A stretch of DNA of 64,000 nt from Caulobacter sp031457805 (GCF_031457805.1 NZ_JAVDXI010000002.1:248001-312000); one strand, 5' to 3'; positions 48,873-58,769 are shown, counted from the stretch's first letter. Made by a program: numbers and translations. Notes: a model not told the origin generated them from the letters alone.

Positions 48873-50702
48873 TCAGCGCGGCGCGAAAGCGATGACGTTG
48901 TCGCCAAGGCTGTTCGGGGGCGGCTCCTCGACAGACGGAGCCGGCTCGGACGGCGGCTCCGCCGTCTCGACGGAAGACGCAGCGACCATCGGCGCCAGGA
49001 GCACGGGAAGCCGCACCGACACGGTAGTACCCGCGCCAAGACGGCTTTCGATCATCATCTCGCCGCCATGCAGCTTGGCGAAGGCGCGGACAAGTGAAAG
49101 GCCAAGTCCTGTCCCGCGCGAGCGTTGCTCCGCGCCGCCAGCCTGCTCGTAGGGGCGTCCCAGGCGCTCCAGGTCCTCCGGGCTGATCCCGACGCCCGTA
49201 TCGGCGACCACGATCTCGAGCACGCCGTCATAGCCATGCGCCGTAACCGTCACCTGCCCGCCACGCGGGGTGAACTTCAAGGCGTTGGACACCAGGTTGA
49301 GCACGATCTGCTTGAGCGCGCGGCGATCGGCGTCGACTTCCAGCTCGCCCGGCGGCAGGACCCCGCGCAGTTGCACGCCGGCGGTGTCGGACTGAACGCG
49401 CAGCAGCCGCATCGCCGCCTGCACTGCCTCGCGGGCGTCGAAGACGCCGCGCTGCAGCTCGAACCGCTCGGCCTCGATCTTGGACATGTCGAGCACGTCG
49501 TTGATCAGGTCCAGCAGGTGTCCGCCGCTCTCGTGGATCAGTTCGGCGTACTCCGCGTAGCGATCGCTCAGCGGGCCGAACATTCGGGCCCGCATGATAT
49601 CGGAGAAGCCCATGATCGCGTTCAGGGGCGTGCGAAGCTCATGGCTCATATTGGCCAGGAACCGCGCGCGGCCGGCGGCGAGAGCCTCGGCGTCGATGCG
49701 CGCCTGATCGAGCGCGTGCTCGCGATGGCGCTCCACCGTGATGTCGCGCAGCACGCCGACCAGCTGGTTCGGCGCCACGCGGTGCATGTCCAGGGCGACC
49801 ACGCGTTCGACGCCAAGCGCGGGATTGAAGGTCAGGCTGGCGGATCCCTCGCGATGGGCCTGGGCGATGGCGGCGGTCAGACGCTGGCGGTCGCCTGGCG
49901 CAGCGGCGCCGGTCAAACCCCGGTTCACCAGGTCCGCGCGGGTGACGCCAGGCGGCGGGGCGCCGCGCACGGCGGTCACCTGACCTTGCCCCCGCACGGC
50001 GATGGCCAAGTGCGGCAAGCCGTCGAGCAGGGTCTCCAGACCGATGATCTCGGTGGCGTAGCGGTCGTCCCGCGCGCCCTGCCGACGGCGGCCGATCAGC
50101 AATCCGGCGGCGAGGCCAAGACCGGTCGTCACCAGCGCCAGGAAACCCAGCACAAAGGCCAGGGGGCCTGTGGGCGCCGGAGGGGCCAGGCCGGACAGCT
50201 GAGTCAGCGCTGCGACGCAGGCGCCGATCAAAGCCAGGGCTGCGCCTTCGGCGAGGCGCTTGGGCTGATCCAGGGTCGAGGCCGCCGCCACGGGCGCGAG
50301 GCACCAGGCCGCCATGGCCCCGCCCACGCCGCCGGTCAGCACGGCGGCCAGCGAGCCGCCGACGGCCCACAGCACCAGCAGCAAAGATTGGGTGCGCTCA
50401 TCCTCGCGCGTGAACAAGATCGACGCCAAGGCGGGGAACGCGCCGGCGCCCAACGCCGCCCACACAGGCCAGCCGCCGGAGTCGGCCGCGAAGAGGGCCG
50501 CCGCAGCCGCCAGGCAGATCGCCGCCAGCCACCCGAGCCGCCAGGCGTGCGCAGGATCTAGCCCCGCCGCACGAGCGGCAGGACGTCTGATCGGGTCTGG
50601 AAGCGTTTCGAATTCCAAGGCCGGTCGACTTTTTCCACGGCGGGGAGGATCACCGTCGTCAAACCTTAACGCGGCGCAGGCCTTACCTCCAACCCCGCAC
50701 AA
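48873..50702 (-). CDS. divJ: DivJ-type cell-cycle sensor histidine kinase
   Basis: 609 aa as an open frame from a TTG; the true start is uncertain and an internal TTG at 50616-50618 is an alternative. Six or seven TM helices lie in the first 205 residues with no large periplasmic loop. A PAS-like region (about 215-325) follows. The HisKA domain carries His354 in FLANMSHELRTPLNAIMGFSDIM, then HATPase motifs N462-ALKF, DTGVGI, GTGLGLS. The C-terminal tail is proline-rich and ends DNVIAFAPR. This fits Caulobacter DivJ, the stalked-pole kinase that phosphorylates DivK and PleD. Divergent from another kinase gene. Confidence 0.87.
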   Translation of the reverse strand: MCGVGGKACAALRFDDGDPPRRGKSRPALEFETLPDPIRRPAARAAGLDPAHAWRLGWLAAICLAAAAALFAADSGGWPVWAALGAGAFPALASILFTREDERTQSLLLVLWAVGGSLAAVLTGGVGGAMAAWCLAPVAAASTLDQPKRLAEGAALALIGACVAALTQLSGLAPPAPTGPLAFVLGFLALVTTGLGLAAGLLIGRRRQGARDDRYATEIIGLETLLDGLPHLAIAVRGQGQVTAVRGAPPPGVTRADLVNRGLTGAAAPGDRQRLTAAIAQAHREGSASLTFNPALGVERVVALDMHRVAPNQLVGVLRDITVERHREHALDQARIDAEALAAGRARFLANMSHELRTPLNAIMGFSDIMRARMFGPLSDRYAEYAELIHESGGHLLDLINDVLDMSKIEAERFELQRGVFDAREAVQAAMRLLRVQSDTAGVQLRGVLPPGELEVDADRRALKQIVLNLVSNALKFTPRGGQVTVTAHGYDGVLEIVVADTGVGISPEDLERLGRPYEQAGGAEQRSRGTGLGLSLVRAFAKLHGGEMMIESRLGAGTTVSVRLPVLLAPMVAASSVETAEPPSEPAPSVEEPPPNSLGDNVIAFAPR

Positions 50703-50814
50703 TCTCGGGGCGATCTTTGGCGGTGGAAGCGCTGTGGACGGAAACGGAATCGTAAGCGCCTCGCTTGCATTCTAGCCATCCGATTCATCACGGACAGAAG
50801 GTCCGGGAGACCTC

Positions 50815-51606
<792 letters not shown>

Positions 51607-51648
51607 CTGCCGCTTGCCTTGGCGCGGCGAGGCGCCTAAACGCCGCGC

Positions 51649-52074
51649 ATGACCAGCCCCATCGACGCCGCCCTGACCGACCTCGCCGACGAGTTCGAGT
51701 TGCTGGGCGACTGGGAAGAGCGCTATCGCTACGTGATCGAGCTTGGCAAGGAGCTCGCGCCGCTGACCGACGCCGAGCGCTCCGAGGCGAACAAGGTGCG
51801 CGGCTGCGCCAGCCAGGTCTGGCTGGTGACCGAGCCGCAAGCCGATGGCTCGATCGTCTTCCGCGGCGACAGCGACGCCCACATCGTCAGCGGGCTGATC
51901 GCCATCCTGCTGCGGCTCTATTCCGGCCGAGCGGCCGCCGACATCGCCGGCTTCGACGCCAAGGCCGCCTTTGATCGCCTGGGCCTGTCCGAGGCGCTGT
52001 CGTCGCAACGCTCCAACGGTCTCAAGTCGATGGTCGCCCGCATCCAGCGCGACGCGCAGGCCGCTCTTGGCTAG
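51649..52074 (+). CDS. sufE: SufE-family cysteine-desulfurase partner
   Basis: 141 aa. SufE accepts persulfide sulfur from a SufS-type cysteine desulfurase; the acceptor Cys53 is in VRGCASQVWL. The opening LADEFELLGDWEERYRYVIELGKEL and the block GDSDAHIVSGLIAILLRLYSG are standard for the family. The ATG is preceded by no strong RBS. Its stop overlaps the start of the rhodanese-type tRNA hydroxylase gene by 8 nt, so the two are translationally coupled. Confidence 0.93.
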   Translation: MTSPIDAALTDLADEFELLGDWEERYRYVIELGKELAPLTDAERSEANKVRGCASQVWLVTEPQADGSIVFRGDSDAHIVSGLIAILLRLYSGRAAADIAGFDAKAAFDRLGLSEALSSQRSNGLKSMVARIQRDAQAALG

Positions 52075-53014
52075 CTATCGCGTCGCCGCGCTTTATCGCT
52101 TCACGCGCTTTCCGGATCCGGCGGCGATCCAGGGCCCGCTCGCGGCGCTGTGCTGTGGGTTGGGCGTCAAGGGCACCCTGTTGCTGGCGCGCGAGGGGAT
52201 CAACGGCACGATCGCCGGCGAGGACGCCGCCATCGAGGCTGTGCTGGCCCATATCCGCACCCTGCCCGGCTGCGCCGATCTGACGCCCAAGACCGCCTGG
52301 GCCGAGCGCATGCCCTTCTACCGGATGAAGGTCCGACTGAAGAAGGAGATCGTCACCCTGGGCGAGCCGGACCTCGACCCCACCGACACCGGGACCTATG
52401 TCGAGCCCGCTGACTGGAACGCCCTGATCCGCGATCCTGACGTCCTGGTGATCGACACCCGCAACGCCTACGAGGTGGCCGTCGGCCGCTTCGAGGGCGC
52501 GATCGACCCGCAGACCGCCAGCTTCGCCGACTTCCCCGCTTGGTTCCGCGACTGGCGCAAGGCGGTGGAGGCGCAGCGGGGCTCCGACGCGCCGCTGAAG
52601 GTGGCGATGTACTGCACCGGCGGCATCCGCTGCGAAAAGTCGACCGCCTTCCTGAAGGCCGAAGGCGTCGAACAGGTCTTCCACCTGAAGGGCGGCGTTC
52701 TGGACTATCTGGAACAGGTCCCGCAGCCGGAAAGCCTCTGGCGCGGCGAGTGCTTCGTGTTCGACGAGCGCGTCTCGGTCGGCCATGGCCTCGTCAAGGG
52801 CGACCACGTCCTGTGCCGCGGCTGCCGCATGCCCGTCAGCCCGCAGGACCAGGCCTCGCCGCTCTATGTCGAAGGCGTGGCGTGCCCCGCCTGTCATGAC
52901 CAGCGCAGCGAGGCTCAGAAAGCCCGCGCGGCCGAGCGTCATCGTCAGGTGCTGCATTGCGAGGCGCTGGGCGTCGACCATGTCGGCGCGACCCTGCCGG
53001 CCAAGACGGACTGA
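52067..53014 (+). CDS. trhO: tRNA U34 hydroxylase (rhodanese family, TrhO/YceA)
   Basis: 315 aa beginning at a TTG at 52067 inside the last codons of sufE; the longer open frame upstream is in the wrong context. An N-terminal acylphosphatase-like domain (LARE-GINGTIAG) precedes a rhodanese domain (about 120-225) with the active-site loop YCTGGIRCEKS, Cys183 being the nucleophile position. A C-terminal cysteine-rich region (CRGCRMPVS and CPACHD) may bind zinc. TrhO performs oxygen-dependent 5-hydroxylation of U34 in tRNAs. Coupling to sufE is notable. Confidence 0.92.
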   Translation: MASYRVAALYRFTRFPDPAAIQGPLAALCCGLGVKGTLLLAREGINGTIAGEDAAIEAVLAHIRTLPGCADLTPKTAWAERMPFYRMKVRLKKEIVTLGEPDLDPTDTGTYVEPADWNALIRDPDVLVIDTRNAYEVAVGRFEGAIDPQTASFADFPAWFRDWRKAVEAQRGSDAPLKVAMYCTGGIRCEKSTAFLKAEGVEQVFHLKGGVLDYLEQVPQPESLWRGECFVFDERVSVGHGLVKGDHVLCRGCRMPVSPQDQASPLYVEGVACPACHDQRSEAQKARAAERHRQVLHCEALGVDHVGATLPAKTD

Positions 53015-53072
53015 ACCCTTCCGCCTTTCCCCGCGTTGACACGGCTCCCCTTCCCCAATGCGGAGCCCTGCG

Positions 53073-53522
53073 ATGCACACCAATGACGACCACATCAAGC
53101 TCGTGAACAGCCTGGTGGAGACCACCATCGACAGCGCCGACGGCTACGCCGAGGCCGCCAAGGACGCCGACGGGGCCCGCTACACCGAGCTCTTCCAGCG
53201 CCGCGCCGAAGAGCGCCGCTCGATCGCCTCTGAACTGCAGGACGAGGTGCGGCGCCTGGGCGGCGAGCCCAAGGATGACGGCACGATCCTGGCCGCCGCC
53301 CACCGCGCGTTCCTGAACCTGAAGGACGCCGTGACGAAAGGCGACGAGGCCGTGATCAACGAGGTCGAGGCCGGCGAGGACTACATCAAGGGCAAGTACG
53401 AGAAGGCCCTGCAGGACACGGATGTCGACCCACAGACCCGCCGTGTGATCGAAAAAGCCTGGGTCTCGGTGAAGTCCGGCCATGACCAGATGCGCGACAT
53501 CAAGCACATGCTCAAGCACTAA
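53073..53522 (+). CDS. DUF2383 (PA2169-type) helical-bundle protein
   Basis: 149 aa from the ATG at 53073, with ggag 7 nt upstream; the ATG at 53058 lacks an RBS. Four amphipathic helices typical of the ferritin-like PA2169 family: DDHIKLVNSLVETTIDSADGYAEAA, RYTELFQRRAEERRSIASELQDEV, DAVTKGDEAVINEVEAGEDY and RRVIEKAWVSVKSGHDQMRDI. Often described as stress-related; function unproven. Followed by a terminator. Confidence 0.85.
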   Translation: MHTNDDHIKLVNSLVETTIDSADGYAEAAKDADGARYTELFQRRAEERRSIASELQDEVRRLGGEPKDDGTILAAAHRAFLNLKDAVTKGDEAVINEVEAGEDYIKGKYEKALQDTDVDPQTRRVIEKAWVSVKSGHDQMRDIKHMLKH

Positions 53523-53543
53523 GCCGGACAGAACATGGATGGT

Positions 53544-53571
53544 GGGCGGGATCGACGGGTCCCGCCCTTTT
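53544..53571 (+). terminator. Terminator of the DUF2383 gene
   Basis: Perfect 8-bp stem gggcggga (53544-53551) and tcccgccc (53560-53567) with an 8-nt loop and a following TTTT. It lies 21 bp past the stop and before a convergent gene. Confidence 0.82.
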
Positions 53572-53591
53572 CCATGTTCAAAGGGCCACCC

Positions 53592-54320
53592 TCACGCCAT
53601 CCGATAGTGTCTCGCCAGCGCCTGCAGGGCCAGTTTCAGCACCGTCTTGCCCGCACGCCGCGGGAGCTTGAGCGAAGCCTCCGCCGCCTCGAGCGCCGAG
53701 CCCATCATGCAGACGCGCTCCAGAATTTCGCGCAGCTCCGGTCCCACGGCGTCGAGCGCGCGAGCGATCCTCTGACGTGCTGCGTGATCACGCTCAGCGG
53801 ACGCCAGCCCTGGGGAACCGCCGTCGACGCGCATGGCGTCCCAGCGCATGGTCATGCGTCCCAGCGATCCCAGGCTCTCGAACTCTTCGCGAAGCCGTTC
53901 GGCGGCTGCGATCTCGACAGCATCCAGCCAAGGACGTCCCTGTCTGTCGCGACGACGGGCCAGCCAGGTGATCGGCGACTCGCCCAAGTTTCGTCGAACC
54001 GTTCCCTCGGTGGTCTCGACCGACGTCTCGATCACGCCCGGGCGACCAGGCGGCGGCGCGACGACTTCGGGCCGAGGCAGCATGGTCCAACCGCCCTCCC
54101 GGCGCGGCTTCAACGTCGCCAAGTGAGCCAGGGCCGCGAATGCGGCCTCATCAAGGGTCAGCATCACGCAGCGCCGACGACTGGCGCCCAGCCTCACGCC
54201 ATAGCCGGCGCCATGCGGCTCGACCACCGCCCCGGGCCTGGACAGCAGCCGCATGGCGCGCTCAGCGCGCCGCTCAGCCTCCAAAGCCGCGTCGAAGCGG
54301 GCCTGAACCACGCCGGTCAT
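53592..54320 (-). CDS. DUF6456-type protein
   Basis: 242 aa, ATG at 54318-54320 overlapping the preceding gene's TGA by one base (TGATG). Soluble and basic. The C-terminal half holds the family pattern: GESPITWLARRRDRQGRPWLDAVEIAAAERLREEFE, then MRWDAM, and VGPELREILERVCMMGSALEAAEASLKLPRRAGKTVLKLALQALARHY. This end resembles a helix-turn-helix. Widely paired in alphaproteobacteria with a DnaA-domain-IV protein, as here. Function unknown; DNA binding is inferred. Confidence 0.8.
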   Translation of the reverse strand: MTGVVQARFDAALEAERRAERAMRLLSRPGAVVEPHGAGYGVRLGASRRRCVMLTLDEAAFAALAHLATLKPRREGGWTMLPRPEVVAPPPGRPGVIETSVETTEGTVRRNLGESPITWLARRRDRQGRPWLDAVEIAAAERLREEFESLGSLGRMTMRWDAMRVDGGSPGLASAERDHAARQRIARALDAVGPELREILERVCMMGSALEAAEASLKLPRRAGKTVLKLALQALARHYRMA

Positions 54321-54688
54321 CACGGCAGATCCTGAGCATGGGAGGGCGCCTGACGCAGACAGGCTTCCAGTTCGCAGAGCCGCCGATCAAAAGCCTCGTC
54401 CTCGCGCAGGTCTTCGATCTTACGGCAGGCATGTCCGCAGGTGGTGCGATCCCGGCCAAAAGCGAAGGCCACCCGCGCCAACGGCCAGTTCAGCGTGATG
54501 TGGGTCAGATAGATGGCCAGTTGCCGGGCGCGCACCGCTGTATGCGACACGCGCTTGGGGGTTGCGATCTCCACCGCCGGCACGCCGGTGGCCAGGGAAA
54601 CAAGATGGGTCACGAAGCCGACCGTCAGGCGGTCGCGTCGGGGATCAGGCGTGATCGCCCAGATGTCCTCAAGGGCTTGAACCAGCAT
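54320..54688 (-). CDS. Stand-alone DnaA domain IV-like DNA-binding protein
   Basis: 122 aa with a strong ggaggagag RBS. After an N-terminal helix (MLVQALEDIWAITPDPRRDRL), the sequence fits DnaA domain IV, the box-recognition module: ATPKRVSHTAVRARQLAIYLTHITLNWPLARVAFAFGRDRTTCGHACRKIEDL. The signature position is AFGRDRTTCGHACRKIE, compared with GGRDHTTVLHA in DnaA. No AAA+ domain is present. It probably binds DnaA-box-like DNA and is coupled to the DUF6456 gene. Whether it acts in replication control is unknown. Confidence 0.87.
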   Translation of the reverse strand: MLVQALEDIWAITPDPRRDRLTVGFVTHLVSLATGVPAVEIATPKRVSHTAVRARQLAIYLTHITLNWPLARVAFAFGRDRTTCGHACRKIEDLREDEAFDRRLCELEACLRQAPSHAQDLP

Positions 54689-54733
54689 GGCGTCCTCTCC
54701 TCCAGGCCGCGAGCGCGACCGGCGGATACGACT

Positions 54734-54770
54734 ATAGGTATATATTCCGAAGAGAGGAAGATATTCCTAT
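54734..54770. promoter_or_regulatory. AT-rich inverted repeat in promoter region
   Basis: ATAGGTATAT (54734-54743) and ATATTCCTAT (54761-54770) match as inverted repeats in 9 of 10 positions. They are 46-82 bp upstream of the DnaA-like gene start in a locally AT-rich 125-bp gap. A promoter or operator for the minus-strand operon is likely. Confidence 0.45.
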
Positions 54771-54813
54771 TTCACTCATGCGATCTAGCATTAAGTGCTT
54801 GTTTTTACGAAGC

Positions 54814-55737
54814 CTAGGCCGCAGCTACGCTCATCAGAGCCTGGGGATGAACGACGGTCTGCTGAGGTGCCTCACCCTGCGTCGACGTCAAACGGATCAG
54901 CGGGACCTTCTGGAAGGCGCCCCGCATGCTCATCACGCGCGCCTCATCCAGCGGAGCGCCAGCGCGAAGGCGGCGGCACTCTTCAAGCGCCTCCGCAGTC
55001 CCCGATAAGGCCGCGCGCCGGAGCTCGACAGGCGCATGCTCTCGCAAGGCCTCAGCGACCACATCGGGAGCCGCCGGCCCTTCGGCGAGCCAGGCCTCGG
55101 CCAGGCGAAACCCGTCTCCGCCGAGCAGCCGGAGCATGTAGGCGGCGTTGGACTGGATATGGATCACGCCCTGAGGGTCCACGGCGATCATCGGGTACAG
55201 CGGCGCCAACTCAGGCAGGACGCCGTTCGCATAGATGCGCGCCTGCCAGTAGCGCCCGGCGATCCTCGCGAAGTCGAACGCATCGCGCACGAGCGCGAAG
55301 CCCGATTCCTCCAGCGGCAGGATCTCGATCTTTGGTTTGCGAACGTCGACGGTGTCATTGGACACGTCGACATAAAGCCCGCCAATCTGAAGCGCGTTCT
55401 GGAAGTACTGCTCGCGGAGCACGCCCCAGAGAATTCTCACCTCGCCGCCGTGACGAAAGAACGTCCGCAGCGCGCGCTCCTCGGGCGGCCCGGTCCGCCG
55501 CGCCGCCAGCGCCTGCAACTGCTCGGCCATGGCGTTGGTGATCTCCAGGCAGCAGCCGTAGGGATAGGGCCGCGCGTACCGCCCCGCCATCTCGGCGGTC
55601 AGGCTGACGTCAACATCCTGGCGAAGCTTGAGAAGCAGGGCGCTGAGGCTGTCCAGGGCCGGCGTGAGAAATCTTTTGGTCAGCGCCGACTGTTCGCGGC
55701 TGACCCGCAGCGGAGGCGGCGGGATCAAAAAGGACAT
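54814..55737 (-). CDS. Unknown protein
   Basis: 307 aa, soluble. Highlights are RQDVDVSLTAEMAGRYARPYPYGCCLEITNAMAEQL at about 40-75, GVLREQYFQNALQIGGLYVDVSNDTVDVRKPKIEILPLE at about 105-143, and a C-terminal helical region. The sequence has the look of a conserved soluble enzyme or regulator, but I recognise no family. It is monocistronic, between a DnaA-like operon and kdgK on the same strand. No clear RBS at the ATG. Confidence 0.65.
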   Translation of the reverse strand: MSFLIPPPPLRVSREQSALTKRFLTPALDSLSALLLKLRQDVDVSLTAEMAGRYARPYPYGCCLEITNAMAEQLQALAARRTGPPEERALRTFFRHGGEVRILWGVLREQYFQNALQIGGLYVDVSNDTVDVRKPKIEILPLEESGFALVRDAFDFARIAGRYWQARIYANGVLPELAPLYPMIAVDPQGVIHIQSNAAYMLRLLGGDGFRLAEAWLAEGPAAPDVVAEALREHAPVELRRAALSGTAEALEECRRLRAGAPLDEARVMSMRGAFQKVPLIRLTSTQGEAPQQTVVHPQALMSVAAA

Positions 55738-55749
55738 AATCCGGGGTAC

Positions 55750-56676
55750 TCAAACGAAAGGCGGCAAGCTTATCTCCGGCGGGACGATCGCACCACGATG
55801 GGACACCACGATTCCCGCCAGGGCGTGGGCGCGGACGACGGCGTCGGCGATGGCGCCCCCCGCAAGCCGCGAAGACAGATAGGCGGCGTTGAAGCTGTCT
55901 CCGGCTCCGGTCGTATCCACCGCCTTGACCCGCGCCGGCGCAGGCGTCGTCGTACGCCCCTCTGGCCGGTGGACCGCCACCGCATGGCTCTCGTCGCGCG
56001 CGACGACCTCGGCCCCGGCGCCCGCCCATTCAGCGGCGAGGTCCTCTGCCTCGCGGCCATAGAGGGGACGGCTGTCCTCGCTGCTCAGCGAGATATAGCG
56101 ACACGCGGGAACCACGCCGTCCAAGGCGGCGCGGGCGGTCTCGGCGCTGGGCCACAAGGCCGGGCGGTAGTTGAAGTCCAGCGCTACGGCCACGCCGTGC
56201 GAGTGGATGTAACCTAGAATGTCGCGCAACCGCGCGCGGCCGATGTCGCCGATCACCGCCAGGGTGACACCCGAGAGATAGACCAGATCGCTGGCCTTGG
56301 CGGCCTCGATCAACTGGTCGGCGGTATGGGCCGAGAACAGGTCACGGATCGGAGCGCGCTCGCGCCAGTAGTGGAACTTCCGCTCACCGTGATCGTCCAG
56401 CACGATGGCGTAGAGCCCTGGCAGGCGTTTCTCCACCTGGCGCACCAGCTGGGTGTCCATGCCTTCGCGGCGCATCGCCGCCAGCACGCCTTCGCTGAAG
56501 GGATCCCCTCGGCCCAGCGCGGTGCAGTAGGCGACCTGATCGCCCAGTCGCGCCATGTAGATCGCCGTGTTGAAGGTGTCGCCCGCAAAGCCCATCCGGT
56601 AGAGCGGCGCGCCGCCGTCGCCGGCCTCGGGCGACAGCTCGACCATGCACTCGCCCAGAACCGTGATCCTGGCCAA
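55750..56676 (-). CDS. kdgK: 2-keto-3-deoxygluconate kinase (PfkB family)
   Basis: 308 aa starting at a TTG with aagga upstream, 2 nt after the stop of the DUF885 gene. PfkB signatures: N-terminal GFAGDTFNTAIYMARLG (29-45) and C-terminal DTTGAGDSFNAAYL with catalytic base Asp260. The segment YWRERAPIRDLF (103-114) is characteristic of KDG kinases. It phosphorylates 2-dehydro-3-deoxygluconate to the Entner-Doudoroff intermediate KDPG. Predicted to be co-transcribed with the DUF885 gene. Confidence 0.88.
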   Translation of the reverse strand: MARITVLGECMVELSPEAGDGGAPLYRMGFAGDTFNTAIYMARLGDQVAYCTALGRGDPFSEGVLAAMRREGMDTQLVRQVEKRLPGLYAIVLDDHGERKFHYWRERAPIRDLFSAHTADQLIEAAKASDLVYLSGVTLAVIGDIGRARLRDILGYIHSHGVAVALDFNYRPALWPSAETARAALDGVVPACRYISLSSEDSRPLYGREAEDLAAEWAGAGAEVVARDESHAVAVHRPEGRTTTPAPARVKAVDTTGAGDSFNAAYLSSRLAGGAIADAVVRAHALAGIVVSHRGAIVPPEISLPPFV

Positions 56677-56678
56677 GG

Positions 56679-58469
56679 TCAGTCCTTCTTCTTGGCGGCC
56701 GCCGCGGGCTTGGCCAGCTCTTGCGCGGTCCAGGCGTCGATCCGGGTTTCCAGCACCGCCAACGGCAACGAACCGCGCAGCAGCACGGCGTCGTGGAAGC
56801 CGCGCTCGTCGAACTTGTCGCCCAGTCTGGCCTCAGCCCGCTTGCGCAGCTCCAGGATCTTCAGCTCGCCCATCTTGTAGGCCAGGGCTTGGCCCGGCCA
56901 GGAGACATAGCGCTTGAGCTCGACCTCGATATTGGTCGGCGACAGGGCGGTGTTGTCGGTGAAGCAGGCGCGCGCCTGCTCGATGCTCCAGCCCTTCCAG
57001 TGCATGCCGGTGTCGGCGACCAGACGGCAGGCGCGCCACATCTCATAGGAAAGGCGGCCAAACAGCTCGTAGGGGTCGCGATAGATGCCCATCTCCTCGC
57101 CCAGCCACTCGGAATAGAGCCCCCAGCCCTCGCCGAAGGCGGTGAAATAGAGGTTCTTGCGGAACTCCGGCACATTGACCTGCTCGGCGGCGAGCGCGGT
57201 CTGGATGTGGTGGCCCGGCGCGCCTTCATGCAGCACCAGCGCCGGCAGCTCGTAGAGCGGACGCTGGTCCAGCTCGGAGGTGTTGATCATCAGGCCGCCC
57301 GCACGGCCGACCTTGGCGTCGCCGCCGAAATAGCGGCCAGTGGTGTAGCCCTTCTCGATGCTGGCCGGCACGGCCCGCACGCCGTAGGGCAGACGCGGCA
57401 GCACGCCGAAATGGGCCGGCAGCTGGTCGTCGGCGCGCTTGGCGATCTCGCTGGACTTCTCCAGCAGTTGCTGGCGGCTGGTGGCGTAGAAGCGCGGCTC
57501 CTTGCGCAGCATGGCCAGAAAGGCCGGCAGATCGCCCTGGAAGCCGGCGGCCTTCATGGTCTCTTCCATGCGCGCCCGGATACGTTTGACCTCAGCCTGA
57601 CCGACGTCGTGGATCTGGTCAGGCGTCAGCGTCATGGTCGTGTGCCGACGCGCCAGGAACGCGTAGTAACGCTTGCCGTCGGGCAGGTCGGACGCCGCCA
57701 GGCTCTTGGCCGCGCGCGGCGTATACTCCTCGGCCATGAACTTGACGAAACTGGCGCGGGCGGGCGCGACGCTGTCCGTAATCGCTTTCTCGCCCTCGGC
57801 CAGCAGCGCCGCGCGGGTGGCTTCTGGAACGCTGGCGGGCAGAGCGCGCAGAGGGGCCAGCAGCGGATCCTCGGCCAGCGGCGTGGCGGCGGCGCGCTGG
57901 GCGCGGTCCTGGACAGCCTGGGCGGTCGAGACGGCGTGGACGAAGCCGGTGCTCACGCCGCGCCGGGCGTTGACGATGTTGGAGGCGTACCACGCGGGCA
58001 TGCGATTGAGCAGCGCGATCCAGCGCCGCGCCTCGGCCTCGGTCTTCAGGCGCAGGCCGCTGGCGCGATACAGCATCATGACGTCAAAACCGCCGTCGCT
58101 GCTGAACGGCATGCGCGACTCATCAAAGCTTCCGGCCTCGACGCGGTCCTTGACCGCCCAAAGCAGCAGGTCCCGCGTCAGCTTCTCGTCGTCGGAGAGG
58201 CCCGTCACGTCCATGGCCGAGAGGTCGGCGGCGATCGTCTTGAGCTTGGTCAGCTTCGCGGCGTCAGCAGCCGGCGAGACATCGGGCAGACGCCAGCGCG
58301 CCGCATCGCCGCCGCCGTCGTCAGGATCGCCATCCGCATTGCCCAGCGCCTCGTACCGCGCCACCAGGCCGGTCAGCGTTTCGGCAGGGCCGGCCCAGGC
58401 GGACGAAGCGACCAGGGCGGAGAAACAGACGCCGGCCAGGGCGGCGCGCCAAGTGCGATGCTGAGTCAT
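56679..58469 (-). CDS. DUF885-family exported protein (metallopeptidase-like), paralog B
   Basis: 596 aa from MTQHRTWRAALAGVCFSALVASSAWAG (signal peptide). It carries HEGAPGHHIQTAL at about residue 416 and EGWGLYSEWLGEEMG about 40 residues later, the same probable zinc site as paralog A (22945-24768). Other shared segments include LTPDQIHDVGQ and RYVSWPGQALAYKMG. The C-terminus is lysine-rich (AAAKKKD). Its stop is 2 nt before kdgK, so the two genes form a unit. Confidence 0.86.
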   Translation of the reverse strand: MTQHRTWRAALAGVCFSALVASSAWAGPAETLTGLVARYEALGNADGDPDDGGGDAARWRLPDVSPAADAAKLTKLKTIAADLSAMDVTGLSDDEKLTRDLLLWAVKDRVEAGSFDESRMPFSSDGGFDVMMLYRASGLRLKTEAEARRWIALLNRMPAWYASNIVNARRGVSTGFVHAVSTAQAVQDRAQRAAATPLAEDPLLAPLRALPASVPEATRAALLAEGEKAITDSVAPARASFVKFMAEEYTPRAAKSLAASDLPDGKRYYAFLARRHTTMTLTPDQIHDVGQAEVKRIRARMEETMKAAGFQGDLPAFLAMLRKEPRFYATSRQQLLEKSSEIAKRADDQLPAHFGVLPRLPYGVRAVPASIEKGYTTGRYFGGDAKVGRAGGLMINTSELDQRPLYELPALVLHEGAPGHHIQTALAAEQVNVPEFRKNLYFTAFGEGWGLYSEWLGEEMGIYRDPYELFGRLSYEMWRACRLVADTGMHWKGWSIEQARACFTDNTALSPTNIEVELKRYVSWPGQALAYKMGELKILELRKRAEARLGDKFDERGFHDAVLLRGSLPLAVLETRIDAWTAQELAKPAAAAKKKD

Positions 58470-58569
58470 GCGGCCAAGATTAGGCCAAGGCCGCGCTGCG
58501 TCCACACGCGAATCGACCGTCCCGAGGGAACAAATCGATGAGATCCAATTGTCGGAGAAGAACCGAGAA

Positions 58570-58644
<75 letters not shown>

Positions 58645-58694
58645 GCTATTCGCGAGATATGATCTCATCCAGCCTACCCGGAAAACCGGGAGAA

Positions 58695-58769
<75 letters not shown>

